Positions 15,151 to 23,808 of a stretch of 51,989 nt of DNA are shown piece after piece (within the stretch, counting starts at the first letter, position 1; each line of letters opens with the position of its first letter). A program made the position numbers and the translations under genes. The notes under the pieces are model-generated. The model saw only the letters and a program-made list of their open reading frames with translations, searched no databases and was not told the DNA's origin. Origin of the DNA: Burkholderiales bacterium (GTDB taxonomy: Bacteria > Pseudomonadota > Gammaproteobacteria > Burkholderiales > SG8-41); contig JAIEPF010000030.1 in assembly GCA_019749945.1 (NCBI GenBank), positions 1-51,989 of the forward strand. The letters are read 5' to 3'.

Positions 15151-16626
15151 ATGGAGACAACCACAGCATCGCAACCCCGCGTCATCGCGCCTTCCCGCCG
15201 CGCCAGCCCCGAACTGCGCCGCCTTGCCGAACAGGTGTTTACGCGCGCCGCCGGCGCACCGCTGGTCGGTGGCAACACGGTGCGCGTCCTGCGCGACGCC
15301 GGCGAAAACTATCCGGCCTGGCTGGCCGCGATTGCCGGTGCGCGCCGCTCGGTGCTGTTCGAGAATTACATCATCGCCGACGATGCCGCGGGTCGCGAAT
15401 TTGTTGCGGCGCTGACCGCGCGCGCGCAGGCGGGGGTCGTGGTGCGGTTGATTTATGACTGGATGGGCGCCCTGGGCGTGGGCACCCGCAGCCTGCTGCA
15501 ACCGCTGGTCGATGCCGGTGGTGTCGTGCGTTGTTTCAACACACCGCAACTGGACAGCCCCTTCGGCTGGCTGACGCGTGACCACCGCAAGATGCTCAGC
15601 GTTGACGGGGTGGTCGGTTATGTCAGCGGACTCTGCGTCAGCAGCAAATGGCAGGGTGATGCGCAGCGCGGCATTGATCCCTGGCGCGATACCGGCATCG
15701 AGATTCGCGGTCCGGCGGTCGCCGACATCGAACGGGCCTTTGCCCAGACCTGGGCCGCTGCCGCCGGTAACGATGTCGATGAGCTGGATATTGACCCGGC
15801 GCAGGAAGCGTTGCCTGCGGGAGACATGCTGGTGCGGGTGCTGGCCAGTCAGCCCACGACCGCCGGCCTGTACCGTCTCGACCAGATGATTGCGGCGATG
15901 GCGCGCGACAGCCTGTGGCTGACGGATGCCTATTTTGTCGGTGTTGCTCCTTATGTCCAGGCACTGCGCGCAGCCGCGCTGGACGGCGTCGATGTGCGGC
16001 TGCTGGTGCCCGGCAACAGCGATGTGCCGCTGCTGTCACGGCTGTCGCGCTCGGGATACCGGCCGCTGCTGGAAGCGGGAATCCGCGTGTTTGAATGGAA
16101 CGGCGCGATGCTGCATGCCAAAACCGCGGTGGCCGACAGGCGCTGGGCACGCGTCGGTTCCACCAATCTCAACATAGCCAGCTGGATCAGCAATTACGAG
16201 CTTGACGTGGCGGTCGAGGACGAAGGCTTTGCGCATTGCATGCAGGAGATGTACGAGGAAGACCTGGAGCATGCGACCGAGATCGTGCTCAGTGACAAGC
16301 GGCGCGTGCGTCCCTCGGTCGTGCCGCGGCGCCACGCCGCCGGCTCAAGCGGACGTGCCTCACGGGCTGCGGCCGGCGCACTGCGCATCGGCAATACCGT
16401 GGGCGCGGCCTTTACCAACCGGCGCATGCTGGGGCCCGCCGAATCGGGATTGATGTTCAGCATCGCGCTGGGATTTTTGCTGTTCACGGTGATTGCGGTG
16501 GTGGCACCGCTGGCGATTACCGGTCCGCTCGCCGCGCTGGCGCTGTGGATCGCCTTGACACTGCTGGTACGTGCCTGGCGCCTGCGCAAACACGGCGCCG
16601 GGGTCCGGCAGACCGGCGGCGATTAA
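15151..16626 (+). CDS. phospholipase D-family cardiolipin synthase-like protein
   Basis: A 491-residue protein with two HKD motifs, DHRKMLSVDG (His145, Lys147, Asp152) and LHAKTAVAD (His322, Lys324, Asp329), as in cardiolipin synthases of the ClsB type that join phospholipids at the membrane. After a basic linker, two hydrophobic segments near residues 432-475 would anchor the C-terminus in the membrane. This arrangement differs from ClsA, where membrane segments are N-terminal. It begins 50 bases after rng and ends 4 bases before the convergent yggT gene. Confidence 0.85.
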   Translation: METTTASQPRVIAPSRRASPELRRLAEQVFTRAAGAPLVGGNTVRVLRDAGENYPAWLAAIAGARRSVLFENYIIADDAAGREFVAALTARAQAGVVVRLIYDWMGALGVGTRSLLQPLVDAGGVVRCFNTPQLDSPFGWLTRDHRKMLSVDGVVGYVSGLCVSSKWQGDAQRGIDPWRDTGIEIRGPAVADIERAFAQTWAAAAGNDVDELDIDPAQEALPAGDMLVRVLASQPTTAGLYRLDQMIAAMARDSLWLTDAYFVGVAPYVQALRAAALDGVDVRLLVPGNSDVPLLSRLSRSGYRPLLEAGIRVFEWNGAMLHAKTAVADRRWARVGSTNLNIASWISNYELDVAVEDEGFAHCMQEMYEEDLEHATEIVLSDKRRVRPSVVPRRHAAGSSGRASRAAAGALRIGNTVGAAFTNRRMLGPAESGLMFSIALGFLLFTVIAVVAPLAITGPLAALALWIALTLLVRAWRLRKHGAGVRQTGGD

Positions 16627-16630
16627 GCGC

Positions 16631-17209
16631 TTACCGCAGCAGGCGCAGCGCTTCGCTTTCCAGCCAGGCCACCGGCAGCATCAGCAGCAGCTGGCACACC
16701 ACCAGCAGGAACAGCGGCGACAGGTCGACATTGCCCACCGGCGGAATGCGGCGGCGAAACAGGCGCAGGAAGGGGCGCGTCATTGCGTCGAGCAGGGGGG
16801 CCACCGGGCTGCCGGGATTGATCCACGACAGCAGCGCCTGCAGAAGCGTTGCGCCGAACACGATGTAAATCAGCATTTTGAACACCGCCACTGCGGCGAA
16901 GACCGCGATGCCGATCACGGCCAGTCCGATCTCGGCGCCAAAGCGGTAACCGCGTACCTGCATCACGATCAGCAGTTCGAGGAATTGCATCAGCCAGGCC
17001 AGCAGCAGCGTCGGCAGGTCGAGTCCCCACAGGCCGGGAATGACGCGGCGCGCGGGGCGGACCATGAAGTCGGTCAGCGCATTGACAAAATCCGCCAGCG
17101 GATTGCGGTACGGCGCACGCACCCACTGCAGGTAGAAGCGCAGCAGCAAGGTGAATGTCAGCAGGCCGAACGTGACCTCTGCGATGAAAATCAGTGCGTC
17201 AGCCAGCAT
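16631..17209 (-). CDS. yggT: YggT family membrane protein
   Basis: A 192-residue integral membrane protein with two YggT repeats. Each has a hydrophobic helix followed by RFYLQWVRAPYRNPL or LLQALLSWINPGSPV and then a basic RPARRVIPG or RPFLRLFRRRIPP segment. Four or more membrane segments are visible. The family role is not settled; members are linked to osmotic tolerance and envelope or division functions. I chose ATG 17209, inside the 3' end of proC (11-base overlap), because the longer frame adds a charged tail antisense to nothing conserved. Confidence 0.9.
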   Translation of the reverse strand: MLADALIFIAEVTFGLLTFTLLLRFYLQWVRAPYRNPLADFVNALTDFMVRPARRVIPGLWGLDLPTLLLAWLMQFLELLIVMQVRGYRFGAEIGLAVIGIAVFAAVAVFKMLIYIVFGATLLQALLSWINPGSPVAPLLDAMTRPFLRLFRRRIPPVGNVDLSPLFLLVVCQLLLMLPVAWLESEALRLLR

Positions 17210-18017
17210 CTTTGCCCAGGGCCTCACCCATTTCGGCGGCGCGTTCGGCCGCTGCACGCACTGCGCGGATAAACGCCGCTTTGACCGCGGTCTCGTCCAG
17301 CACGGCGATTGCACGTTCTGTGGTGCCGCCTTTTGAGGTCACCCGCGCGCGCAGGGTTGCCGGATCGGCGGCGTCCGCGGTCGCAAGCTTGACCGCACCG
17401 GCGAAGGTGGCCAGTGCGCTCTGCCGCGCAATCTGCGGAGACAGGCCGAGGTCACGCCCGGCCTGTTCCAGCGCCTCAATGAAATAAAACACATAGGCGG
17501 GGCCGCTGCCGGACACCGCAGTGACCGCATCGAGATCCTTTTCTCGGTCCACCCAGAAGGTGGTGCCGACGGCGCCGAGTATGGCTTCGGCGGTGCTGCG
17601 CTGGGCGCTGCTGACGCCGGGCATCGCATAAAGCCCGGTGATGCCGGCTGAGACCAGCGCCGGTGTATTGGGCATTGCGCGCACGACCCGCACGGCCGGC
17701 CCCAGCCAGCGCGCCAGATCAACGCTGCGGATGCCGGCGGCGATGCTGATCACCAGTTGTCCCTTGAGCGCCGGGGCAAGCGCAGTGGCGACTTCGCGCA
17801 TCTGCTGCGGTTTGACTGCCAGCACGATGCAGTCGGCACCCGCTGCTGCCGCTGTGCCGTCGGTGGAGGTCCCGATGCCGAACTGCCGTTCCAGACGCAA
17901 CAAGGCCTCCGGCAGCACATCGACCGCGTGCAGGGACGATGGCGCCTGGCCTTGGGCAACCAGGCCGCCGATGATCGCGGCCGCCATATTGCCGCCGCCG
18001 ATAAAAAGAATGTTCAT
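17199..18017 (-). CDS. proC: pyrroline-5-carboxylate reductase
   Basis: A 272-residue NADPH-dependent reductase that completes proline synthesis. It starts with the dinucleotide-binding IGGGNMAAAIIGGL motif (residues 6-19), has the conserved VKPQQM segment, and carries the ProC signature region in AVSGSGPAYVFYFIEAL and SKGGTTERAI. It sits between yggS upstream and yggT downstream on the minus strand. A paired 7-bp repeat array separates its start from the yggS stop, so proC may have its own promoter there. Confidence 0.96.
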   Translation of the reverse strand: MNILFIGGGNMAAAIIGGLVAQGQAPSSLHAVDVLPEALLRLERQFGIGTSTDGTAAAAGADCIVLAVKPQQMREVATALAPALKGQLVISIAAGIRSVDLARWLGPAVRVVRAMPNTPALVSAGITGLYAMPGVSSAQRSTAEAILGAVGTTFWVDREKDLDAVTAVSGSGPAYVFYFIEALEQAGRDLGLSPQIARQSALATFAGAVKLATADAADPATLRARVTSKGGTTERAIAVLDETAVKAAFIRAVRAAAERAAEMGEALGKDAG

Positions 18018-18039
18018 TTGCTATCAGGGATTGCTATTT

Positions 18040-18143
18040 GGTGAGCGGTAAACGGTTAGCGGTAAGCGGTGGAAAATCGGACGGGTTTGTGAGTATCGCC
18101 GCATTATACGGTTCACCGCTAACCGCTTACTGTTCACTTTTCA
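18040..18143. repeat. 7-bp repeat arrays, inverted pair, between proC and yggS
   Basis: The left array has units GGTGAGC, GGTAAAC, GGTTAGC, GGTAAGC (18040-18067). The right array has GTTCACC, GCTAACC, GCTTACT, GTTCACT and a partial unit (18111-18143), the inverse of the left. The central loop is about 40 bases. The right array encodes the last residues of yggS (KSEQ) and supplies its stop codon. Confidence 0.8.
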
Positions 18144-18828
18144 CAGTCTGTCGCTTACCGAATATTGCCGTTCCCACGCGCACGATGGTCGCGCCCTCGG
18201 CGATGGCGGCTTCGAGGTCGTCCGACATGCCCATGGACAGGGTGTCGATGCCGCTGTCATCGGCCTGCAGGATTTCCTTGAGACGGCGCAGCAGCGCGAA
18301 ACGCGCCCGCTGCACGGCGGTGTCCGGGGTCGGTTCGGGGATGGCCATCAGGCCGCGCAGCCGCAGCCGCGGCAGGCGGCGGATGGCCGCGGCCAGATCG
18401 CGCTCCATGCCGGGCGCAACCCCGCTTTTGCTGGCCTCGCCGCTGACATTGACCTGGATCAGCACGTTCAGCGGCGGCAGATGCGCCGGCCGCGCGTCGT
18501 TCAGCCGCTGCGCGATTTTTTCACGTTCAATGCCGTGCACCCAGGCAAAAAGTTCAGCCACCGGCCGCGTCTTGTTGCTCTGGAGCGGGCCGATGAAATG
18601 CCATTCGATGTCCAGATGCGCGAGTTCGCGCGCCTTGTCGAGGGCTTCCTGCACAAAATTCTCGCCAAAGGCGCGCTGGCCCGCCTGCCAGGCGGCGATC
18701 AGCTGCGCGGCCTCGCAGGTCTTGCTGACGGCAAGCAGCTGCACACTGTCCGGCGCGCGATTTGCCGCCCTGGCGGCCCGCGCGATCCGGTCGCGCACTG
18801 CTTGCAAGTTGTCAGCGATTATGGCCAT
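18127..18828 (-). CDS. yggS: YggS family pyridoxal phosphate homeostasis protein
   Basis: A 233-residue PLP-binding protein of the alanine-racemase-like fold that controls free PLP and indirectly amino-acid pools. The PLP lysine is in LLAVSKTCEA (residue about 36). Further conserved parts are FGENFVQEAL, EWHFIGPLQSNK, and LSMGMSDDLEAAIAEGATIVRVGTAIFG. The last residues KRQTVKSEQ run into the 7-bp array. The start ATG at 18828 is divergent from pilT, with 146 bases between them. Confidence 0.95.
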   Translation of the reverse strand: MAIIADNLQAVRDRIARAARAANRAPDSVQLLAVSKTCEAAQLIAAWQAGQRAFGENFVQEALDKARELAHLDIEWHFIGPLQSNKTRPVAELFAWVHGIEREKIAQRLNDARPAHLPPLNVLIQVNVSGEASKSGVAPGMERDLAAAIRRLPRLRLRGLMAIPEPTPDTAVQRARFALLRRLKEILQADDSGIDTLSMGMSDDLEAAIAEGATIVRVGTAIFGKRQTVKSEQ

Positions 18829-18974
18829 AATTTCAGCGCTTTCCGTTGCAGGCGTCGCGGTGCATTATTTGATTTGTATTTGATTCGATCTGATCCAGAA
18901 GTCAATCCGATAGTGCACGAAAACGACGGCGTCCTGGCCCGCGACGTTCTGCCCCACTCCTCAGGGAATTATAA

Positions 18975-20015
18975 ATGGACATCTCCGAACTGCTGGCCTT
19001 CGTAGTCAAGAATAAAGCTTCCGACCTGCATCTGTCCTCCGGCCTGCCGCCGATGATCCGCGTCCATGGCGACATCCGCCGCATCAACCTGCCGGCGCTG
19101 GAGCACAAGGACGTTCATGCGATGGTCTACGACATCATGAACGACGGCCAGCGCAAGTTCTACGAAGAAAACCTGGAGTGCGATTTTTCCTTCTCGATTC
19201 CCAACCTTGCCCGTTTCCGCGTCAATGCCTTTGTCCAGCAGCGCGGCGCCGGCGCGGTGTTCCGCACCATTCCGTCCAAGGTGCTGAGCCTGGAAGACCT
19301 GAAGGCGCCCAAGGTGTTCGTCGAAATCGCCAACCAGCCGCGCGGCGTGGTGCTGGTGACCGGCCCGACGGGTTCGGGCAAATCGACCACCCTGGCCGCC
19401 ATCGTCAACCACATCAATGAAAACGAGCAGGGCCATATCCTGACGGTGGAAGACCCTATCGAATTCGTCCACGAATCAAAAAAATGCCTGATCAACCAGC
19501 GCGAGGTCGGTCCGCACACACTGTCGTTTGCCAACGCGCTGCGTTCGGCATTGCGCGAGGATCCGGACATCATCCTGGTCGGCGAGATGCGCGACCTGGA
19601 AACCATCCGTCTGGCGCTGACCGCCGCAGAAACAGGCCACCTGGTGTTCGGAACCCTGCATACCAGTTCCGCCGCCAAGACCATCGACCGGATCATCGAC
19701 GTGTTCCCGGCCGAAGAGAAGGAAATGATGCGGTCGATGCTGTCGGAGTCGTTGCGCGCGGTGATTTCGCAGACGCTGCTCAAAACCAAGGACGGCAGCG
19801 GCCGCGCCGCGGCGCATGAAATCATGATTGGCACGCCGGCGATCCGCAACCTGATCCGCGAAAACAAGGTGGCGCAGATGTATTCGGCGATCCAGACCGG
19901 CGCCCAGCTCGGCATGCAGACGCTCGACCAGAACCTGCAGGATCTGGTCAAGCGCAACATCGTGTCGGTCGATGAGGCGCGCGGCAAGGCGATGAACAAG
20001 GACGCGTTCCGGTAA
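18975..20015 (+). CDS. pilT: type IV pilus retraction ATPase PilT
   Basis: A 346-residue hexameric secretion-type ATPase that powers pilus retraction for twitching and DNA uptake. Visible features are Walker A GPTGSGKST (residues about 130-138), the Asp box VEDPIEFVHE, Walker B LVGEMRDLETI, the His box GHLVFGTLHTSSA, and the retraction-specific AIRNLIRENK motif near the C-terminus. AGGGAA lies 8 bases before ATG 18975. pilU follows after 42 bases. The remaining pilus genes are not in this window. Confidence 0.97.
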   Translation: MDISELLAFVVKNKASDLHLSSGLPPMIRVHGDIRRINLPALEHKDVHAMVYDIMNDGQRKFYEENLECDFSFSIPNLARFRVNAFVQQRGAGAVFRTIPSKVLSLEDLKAPKVFVEIANQPRGVVLVTGPTGSGKSTTLAAIVNHINENEQGHILTVEDPIEFVHESKKCLINQREVGPHTLSFANALRSALREDPDIILVGEMRDLETIRLALTAAETGHLVFGTLHTSSAAKTIDRIIDVFPAEEKEMMRSMLSESLRAVISQTLLKTKDGSGRAAAHEIMIGTPAIRNLIRENKVAQMYSAIQTGAQLGMQTLDQNLQDLVKRNIVSVDEARGKAMNKDAFR

Positions 20016-20057
20016 GTTTCCGGCGCGGGTTAGGCAACATCAAAGAAGGAGCCAGGC

Positions 20058-21194
20058 ATGGAAAGAGAACAGGCAGTCAAATTCATGCACGATCTGCTGC
20101 GGGCGATGGTCGCGAAAAAGGCCTCGGATCTGTTCATCACGGTGGGTTTTCCGCCGGCGATCAAGCTCGACGGCAAGATGACCCCGGTCGCGCAGCAGAC
20201 GCTGACGGCGCAGCACACGGCGGAACTCGCGCGCGGCATCATGAATGACAAGCAGGCGGGCGAATTCGAAGCGACCAAGGAATGCAATTTTGCAGTCAGC
20301 CCCGGCGACATCGGCCGCTTCCGCGTCAACGCATTCATGCAGCAGGGACGGGTCGGCATGGTGCTGCGGACCATCAACACCTCGATCCCGAAGTTCGACG
20401 ACCTGAAGCTGCCGCCGGTGCTGAAGGATGTGGTGATGACCAAACGCGGCCTGGTGATCATGGTCGGCGGCACGGGCTCGGGCAAATCGACCTCGCTGGC
20501 GGCGATGATGGGTTACCGCAACGAAAACAGCTACGGCCACATCATCACCATCGAGGATCCGATCGAATACGTGCACGACCACAAGAATTGCGTGGTCACC
20601 CAGCGCGAAGTCGGCGTCGATACCGATTCCTGGCACGCCGCGCTGAAAAACACGCTGCGCCAGGCGCCCGACGTGATCCTGATCGGCGAGATCCGCGACC
20701 GCGAAACCATGGATCATGCCATCGCCTTTGCTGAAACAGGCCACCTGGCGATGGCGACGCTGCATGCCAACAGCGCCAACCAGGCGCTGGACCGGATCAT
20801 CAACTTTTTCCCGGAAGAGCGGAAACAGCAACTGCTGATGGATCTGTCGCTGAACATCCGCGCGCTGATTTCGCAGCGCCTGATCCCGAAAAAAGACGGC
20901 AAGGGCCGCGCCGCCGCGGTCGAGATCCTGCTCAATTCGCCGTTGATCTCGGACATGATCTTCAAGGGTGAGGTGCACGAAATCAAGGGCATCATGGCCA
21001 AGTCGCGCGAGCTCGGCATGCAGACCTTCGACCAGCATCTGTTCGATTTGTACGAGGCCGGCGAAATCAGCTACGAGGATGCGCTGCGCAACGCCGACTC
21101 GATGAACGAGCTGCGGCTGATGATCAAGCTGAACAGCAAGGATGCCAAGGACAAGGACGTGATGACCGGCATCGAGCACCTGAACCTTGTCTGA
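20058..21194 (+). CDS. pilU: type IV pilus ATPase PilU
   Basis: A 378-residue PilT paralogue that assists retraction. It has Walker A GGTGSGKST, an Asp box IEDPIEYVHD, Walker B LIGEIRDRETM and His box GHLAMATLHANSA. It lacks the AIRNLIRE motif of PilT (here SPLISDMIFKGEVHE) and has a longer C-terminus, both typical of PilU. AAGGAG precedes the start. A strong intrinsic terminator at 21215-21241 closes the pilT-pilU unit. Confidence 0.95.
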   Translation: MEREQAVKFMHDLLRAMVAKKASDLFITVGFPPAIKLDGKMTPVAQQTLTAQHTAELARGIMNDKQAGEFEATKECNFAVSPGDIGRFRVNAFMQQGRVGMVLRTINTSIPKFDDLKLPPVLKDVVMTKRGLVIMVGGTGSGKSTSLAAMMGYRNENSYGHIITIEDPIEYVHDHKNCVVTQREVGVDTDSWHAALKNTLRQAPDVILIGEIRDRETMDHAIAFAETGHLAMATLHANSANQALDRIINFFPEERKQQLLMDLSLNIRALISQRLIPKKDGKGRAAAVEILLNSPLISDMIFKGEVHEIKGIMAKSRELGMQTFDQHLFDLYEAGEISYEDALRNADSMNELRLMIKLNSKDAKDKDVMTGIEHLNLV

Positions 21195-21214
21195 TCCGCG
21201 TTCTGGCGCAGGAC

Positions 21215-21241
21215 AACGCCGGCCGCAGCGCCGGCGTTTTT
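21215..21241 (+). terminator. intrinsic terminator after pilU
   Basis: A perfect 9-bp stem AACGCCGGC/GCCGGCGTT (21215-21223 and 21230-21238) with loop CGCAGC is followed by a run of T through 21241. This is a classic Rho-independent terminator for pilT-pilU. It ends only 4 bases before the next start codon. Confidence 0.9.
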
Positions 21242-21245
21242 CTTG

Positions 21246-22004
21246 ATGGATATCCCCTTCAACATCCCGTTTGACTGGGCGACGTATGCCGCCTGCGCCG
21301 CCATTGTCGGTGGGGCCTATGTGATTTTCGGCATCACCGCTTTCGGCGCCGCGATGTTCACGGTGCCGGCGCTGTCCTATTTTTTTCCGCTCGCTTTTGT
21401 GCTGCCGATGTGCGTGCTGCTCGACGTCTCCGCGGCGCTGGCTCTGGGCTCGCGGTTTTCGCAGGACGCCGACCGCGGCGAACTGAAATGGATGGCGCCG
21501 TGTTCACTGGTTGGCGCGGTCGCCGGCGTCACCGCGCTGGTCACCATTCCGCAGCAGGCAACCATCGCCGCGTTCGGCATTTTTCTCTGCACCTACGGCC
21601 TGTATTCGCTGTACGCCGGCGCGCCGCAGATCGGCATCGCGCGCCATCCCTGGGCGGTGATCTCCGGATTCTGCGGCGGCGCCGCCGGCACGCTGTTCGG
21701 CGTCGGCGCACCGCCCTATGCGATCTACCTGTCGCGCCGCCTGCCGGACAAGGCGGTGCTGCGCGCGACGCTGTCGAACATGGTGCTGCTGTCGACCTCG
21801 ATTCGCGCGCTGGTGTTCCTGTTCGGCGGGCTGATCCTGATGGACCGCGTCATCGGCGCAGTGCTGCTGCTGCCCTTCGCGCTGGGCGGCATCTGGGCCG
21901 GGCACCACATCCAGTTGAGCGCCTCGCGCGAGACGCTGCTCAAGGTGATCGGTGTACTGCTGTTGCTGATCGGGACTTCGCTGATCGTCCGGGTGCTGCG
22001 TTGA
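21246..22004 (+). CDS. TauE/SafE-family membrane permease
   Basis: A 252-residue protein with about seven or eight hydrophobic helices and the two-repeat layout of the TauE/SafE (DUF81) family, whose members export sulfite, sulfoacetate or related anions. Conserved-looking parts are GITAFGAAMFTVPAL in the first half and GFCGGAAGTLFGVGAPPYAIYL in the second. The substrate cannot be inferred. ATG 21246 lies directly behind the pilU terminator with no visible ribosome binding site, so its promoter and leader are unclear; readthrough or a leaderless transcript is possible. Confidence 0.85.
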   Translation: MDIPFNIPFDWATYAACAAIVGGAYVIFGITAFGAAMFTVPALSYFFPLAFVLPMCVLLDVSAALALGSRFSQDADRGELKWMAPCSLVGAVAGVTALVTIPQQATIAAFGIFLCTYGLYSLYAGAPQIGIARHPWAVISGFCGGAAGTLFGVGAPPYAIYLSRRLPDKAVLRATLSNMVLLSTSIRALVFLFGGLILMDRVIGAVLLLPFALGGIWAGHHIQLSASRETLLKVIGVLLLLIGTSLIVRVLR

Positions 22005-22027
22005 TTGCCGTCCAATCTGTAAACTAT

Positions 22028-22039
22028 TGTTTTTATTGA
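22028..22039 (+). repeat. AT-rich 12-mer motif (site 2)
   Basis: TGTTTTTATTGA is followed by ATAA in the 102-base gap upstream of the DUF1801 gene. It is identical to the copy at 3642, 22959 and (reverse) 29934. Here it could contribute to a promoter for the downstream gene. Confidence 0.6.
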
Positions 22040-22106
22040 ATAAATAGGCATTTATTCCGGCGCGACGGAATTTGAAGTCCCCTTTTTCTGGAATCTCCAG
22101 GATGAA

Positions 22107-22526
22107 ATGATGAAAAAGTCGAACGCGAGCCCAGACCAGCCAGCATCAGAACTCATCTCAAAAAGAATCGCCGAACTCGGGGACTGGCGCGGGAAAACCC
22201 TCAGCCGAATACGCAAACTCATCAAGGCGGCAGACCCGGATGTTGTCGAGGAGTGGAAGTGGAGCATTCCGGTCTGGTCGCACGACGGCATCCTCTGCAC
22301 CGGCGAATCCTACAAGGATAAAGTGAAACTTACCTTCGCCAAGGGTGCGGCTCTGAAAGATCCGTCCCGTCTCTTCAACTCGAGTCTTGACGGAAACGTG
22401 CGTCGCGCGATCGACATCCACGAAGGAGAGGAAATTGACGAACCCGCCTTCAAGGCGCTCGTTCGCCAGGCAGGCGCTCTTAACAGTTCCGGCAAATCTA
22501 AACCTTCGAAGAAAGCGAAGTCCTGA
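22107..22526 (+). CDS. DUF1801 domain protein
   Basis: A 139-residue protein with the DUF1801 (YdhG-like) pattern: RIRKLIKAADPDVVEEWKWSIPVWSHDGILCTGESYKDKVKLTFAKGA. The function is unknown. The C-terminus SGKSKPSKKAKS is a short basic tail. The AGGA at 22099-22102 supports the start at 22107; the next codon is also ATG. The gene is somewhat less GC-rich than its neighbours, which could mean recent acquisition. It is convergent with the methyltransferase gene, 33 bases apart. Confidence 0.85.
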   Translation: MMKKSNASPDQPASELISKRIAELGDWRGKTLSRIRKLIKAADPDVVEEWKWSIPVWSHDGILCTGESYKDKVKLTFAKGAALKDPSRLFNSSLDGNVRRAIDIHEGEEIDEPAFKALVRQAGALNSSGKSKPSKKAKS

Positions 22527-22559
22527 GGGATTTCGCTCCTGAACGGGGCCGACTAATCG

Positions 22560-23714
22560 TCAGCCGTTCGCCTGAGGTTTCCGCATGCTCCCCGCCACCA
22601 GTTCATATCTGAACAAGCGGCACTCCAGCGCACCGTTGAACAGCGGCGTGCGCCGCGAAGGCTGCAGGCGCATGATCTTGGCCAGGCGCAGATCCGCAGT
22701 GAGGATATAAGCGGTCCAGCCGCTGTAACGCTGCTTCAGGATGTCGCCGAGTGTCGGGTACCAGGCGGCGAGGTCGTCGAGTTCTTCCATGCGCACACCG
22801 TACGGCGGATTGGTGATCAGCATGCCGGCGGGTGCCGGCGGTTTTGAATCCTCGAAGCTGCATTGTTTGAGTTCGATACGCTGCTCCAGCCCCAGCGCTG
22901 CGACGTTCCGGCGCGCGTCGGCAATCGCATCGCCGCTGCGGTCATATCCGTAAATATTTGTTTTTATTGACTTATTTTCCTGTGCCGCAACCTGCCGATG
23001 CAGGGTTTCCCAGGCTTTGGCATCGAAGTTGCGCAGTTTTTCAAAGCCGAATTTGCGGTTCAGCCCTGGCGCGCGTTTCGTGGCTATCAGCGCGGCTTCG
23101 ATGAGGAAGGTGCCGCTGCCGCACATCGGATCGAGCAAGGGCTGCTCCGGCGTCCAGCCGGCCAGTTTCAAAATGCCGGCGGCGAGATTTTCGCGCAGCG
23201 GCGCATCCCCGGTGGCCGTGCGCCAGCCGCGCTTGAACAGCGCGTCTCCCGAGGTGTCGAGGTAAAACATCGCTTCGTCGCGGTTCAGGAAGACATGGAT
23301 GCGCACATCGGGCTGGCGGGTGTCGACGTTGGGGCGGTCGCCTTCGGTTTCACGCAATACATCGCAGACAGCATCCTTGACGCGCAGCGTGACGAAATCG
23401 AGGCTGCGCAAGGGGCTTTTGATCGCCGCGGTGTCGACACGGATGCTTTGCGCGGGACCGAACCACTGCGACCAGGGCAGTTTGCTTGCCACCGTGAAAA
23501 TGTCGTTCTCGTCACGGTAGCGGCATTGCCCGATACGCCATAACACACGGCTGGCGATGCGGCTCTCGAGATTGATGCGGTAACACAGTGCGTACGGGCC
23601 GCGGAAACCGGTGCCGCCCTCGACCGCGCGCACATCCTGCGCGCCGAGCGCGGTCAGCTCTGCGCCGAGTACGGCCTCAAGGCCGCGCGGGCAGCTGGCG
23701 AAAAAAGTTTCCAT
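22560..23714 (-). CDS. THUMP-domain class I RNA methyltransferase (RlmL-like, N-terminal half only)
   Basis: A 384-residue SAM-dependent methyltransferase that probably methylates guanine N2 in 23S rRNA (RlmL/YcbY N-terminal type). It has an N-terminal THUMP region (about 45-155), SAM motif LLDPMCGSGTFLIEAAL, and the catalytic NPPYGVRM motif. E. coli RlmKL is a larger two-domain fusion; this protein has only the RlmL part, as in many betaproteobacteria. I chose ATG 23714 because the extension to 23840 translates a palindromic repeat (TPLTPAPSPERGG). An AT-rich 12-mer inside the gene encodes part of KSIKTNIYGYD. Confidence 0.85.
   Translation of the reverse strand: METFFASCPRGLEAVLGAELTALGAQDVRAVEGGTGFRGPYALCYRINLESRIASRVLWRIGQCRYRDENDIFTVASKLPWSQWFGPAQSIRVDTAAIKSPLRSLDFVTLRVKDAVCDVLRETEGDRPNVDTRQPDVRIHVFLNRDEAMFYLDTSGDALFKRGWRTATGDAPLRENLAAGILKLAGWTPEQPLLDPMCGSGTFLIEAALIATKRAPGLNRKFGFEKLRNFDAKAWETLHRQVAAQENKSIKTNIYGYDRSGDAIADARRNVAALGLEQRIELKQCSFEDSKPPAPAGMLITNPPYGVRMEELDDLAAWYPTLGDILKQRYSGWTAYILTADLRLAKIMRLQPSRRTPLFNGALECRLFRYELVAGSMRKPQANG
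22959..22970 (+). repeat. AT-rich 12-mer motif (site 3, inside a gene)
   Basis: TGTTTTTATTGA lies within the methyltransferase gene, on the strand opposite to transcription. It encodes the SIKT/N part of the segment just before IYGYD in the SAM-binding domain. It is identical to the intergenic copies. Confidence 0.6.
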
Positions 23715-23759
23715 TCTAGAAGCCGGCGACTGGCCGTTCAGGCCGGTTGCCGCAAATGT

Positions 23760-23801
23760 CTCCCCTCCCCTCTCGGGGGAGGGGGCGGGGGTGAGGGGGG
23801 T
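23760..23801. repeat. C/G-tract palindrome (copy 3)
   Basis: The sequence begins CTCCCCTCCCC, has a short CTCT centre and continues GGGGGAGGGGGCGGGGG into TGAGGGGGG. It lies between the methyltransferase start and the HIRAN gene stop. Read on the minus strand it gives the spurious peptide TPLTPAPSPERGG. Confidence 0.8.
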
Positions 23802-23808
23802 GGAACAG

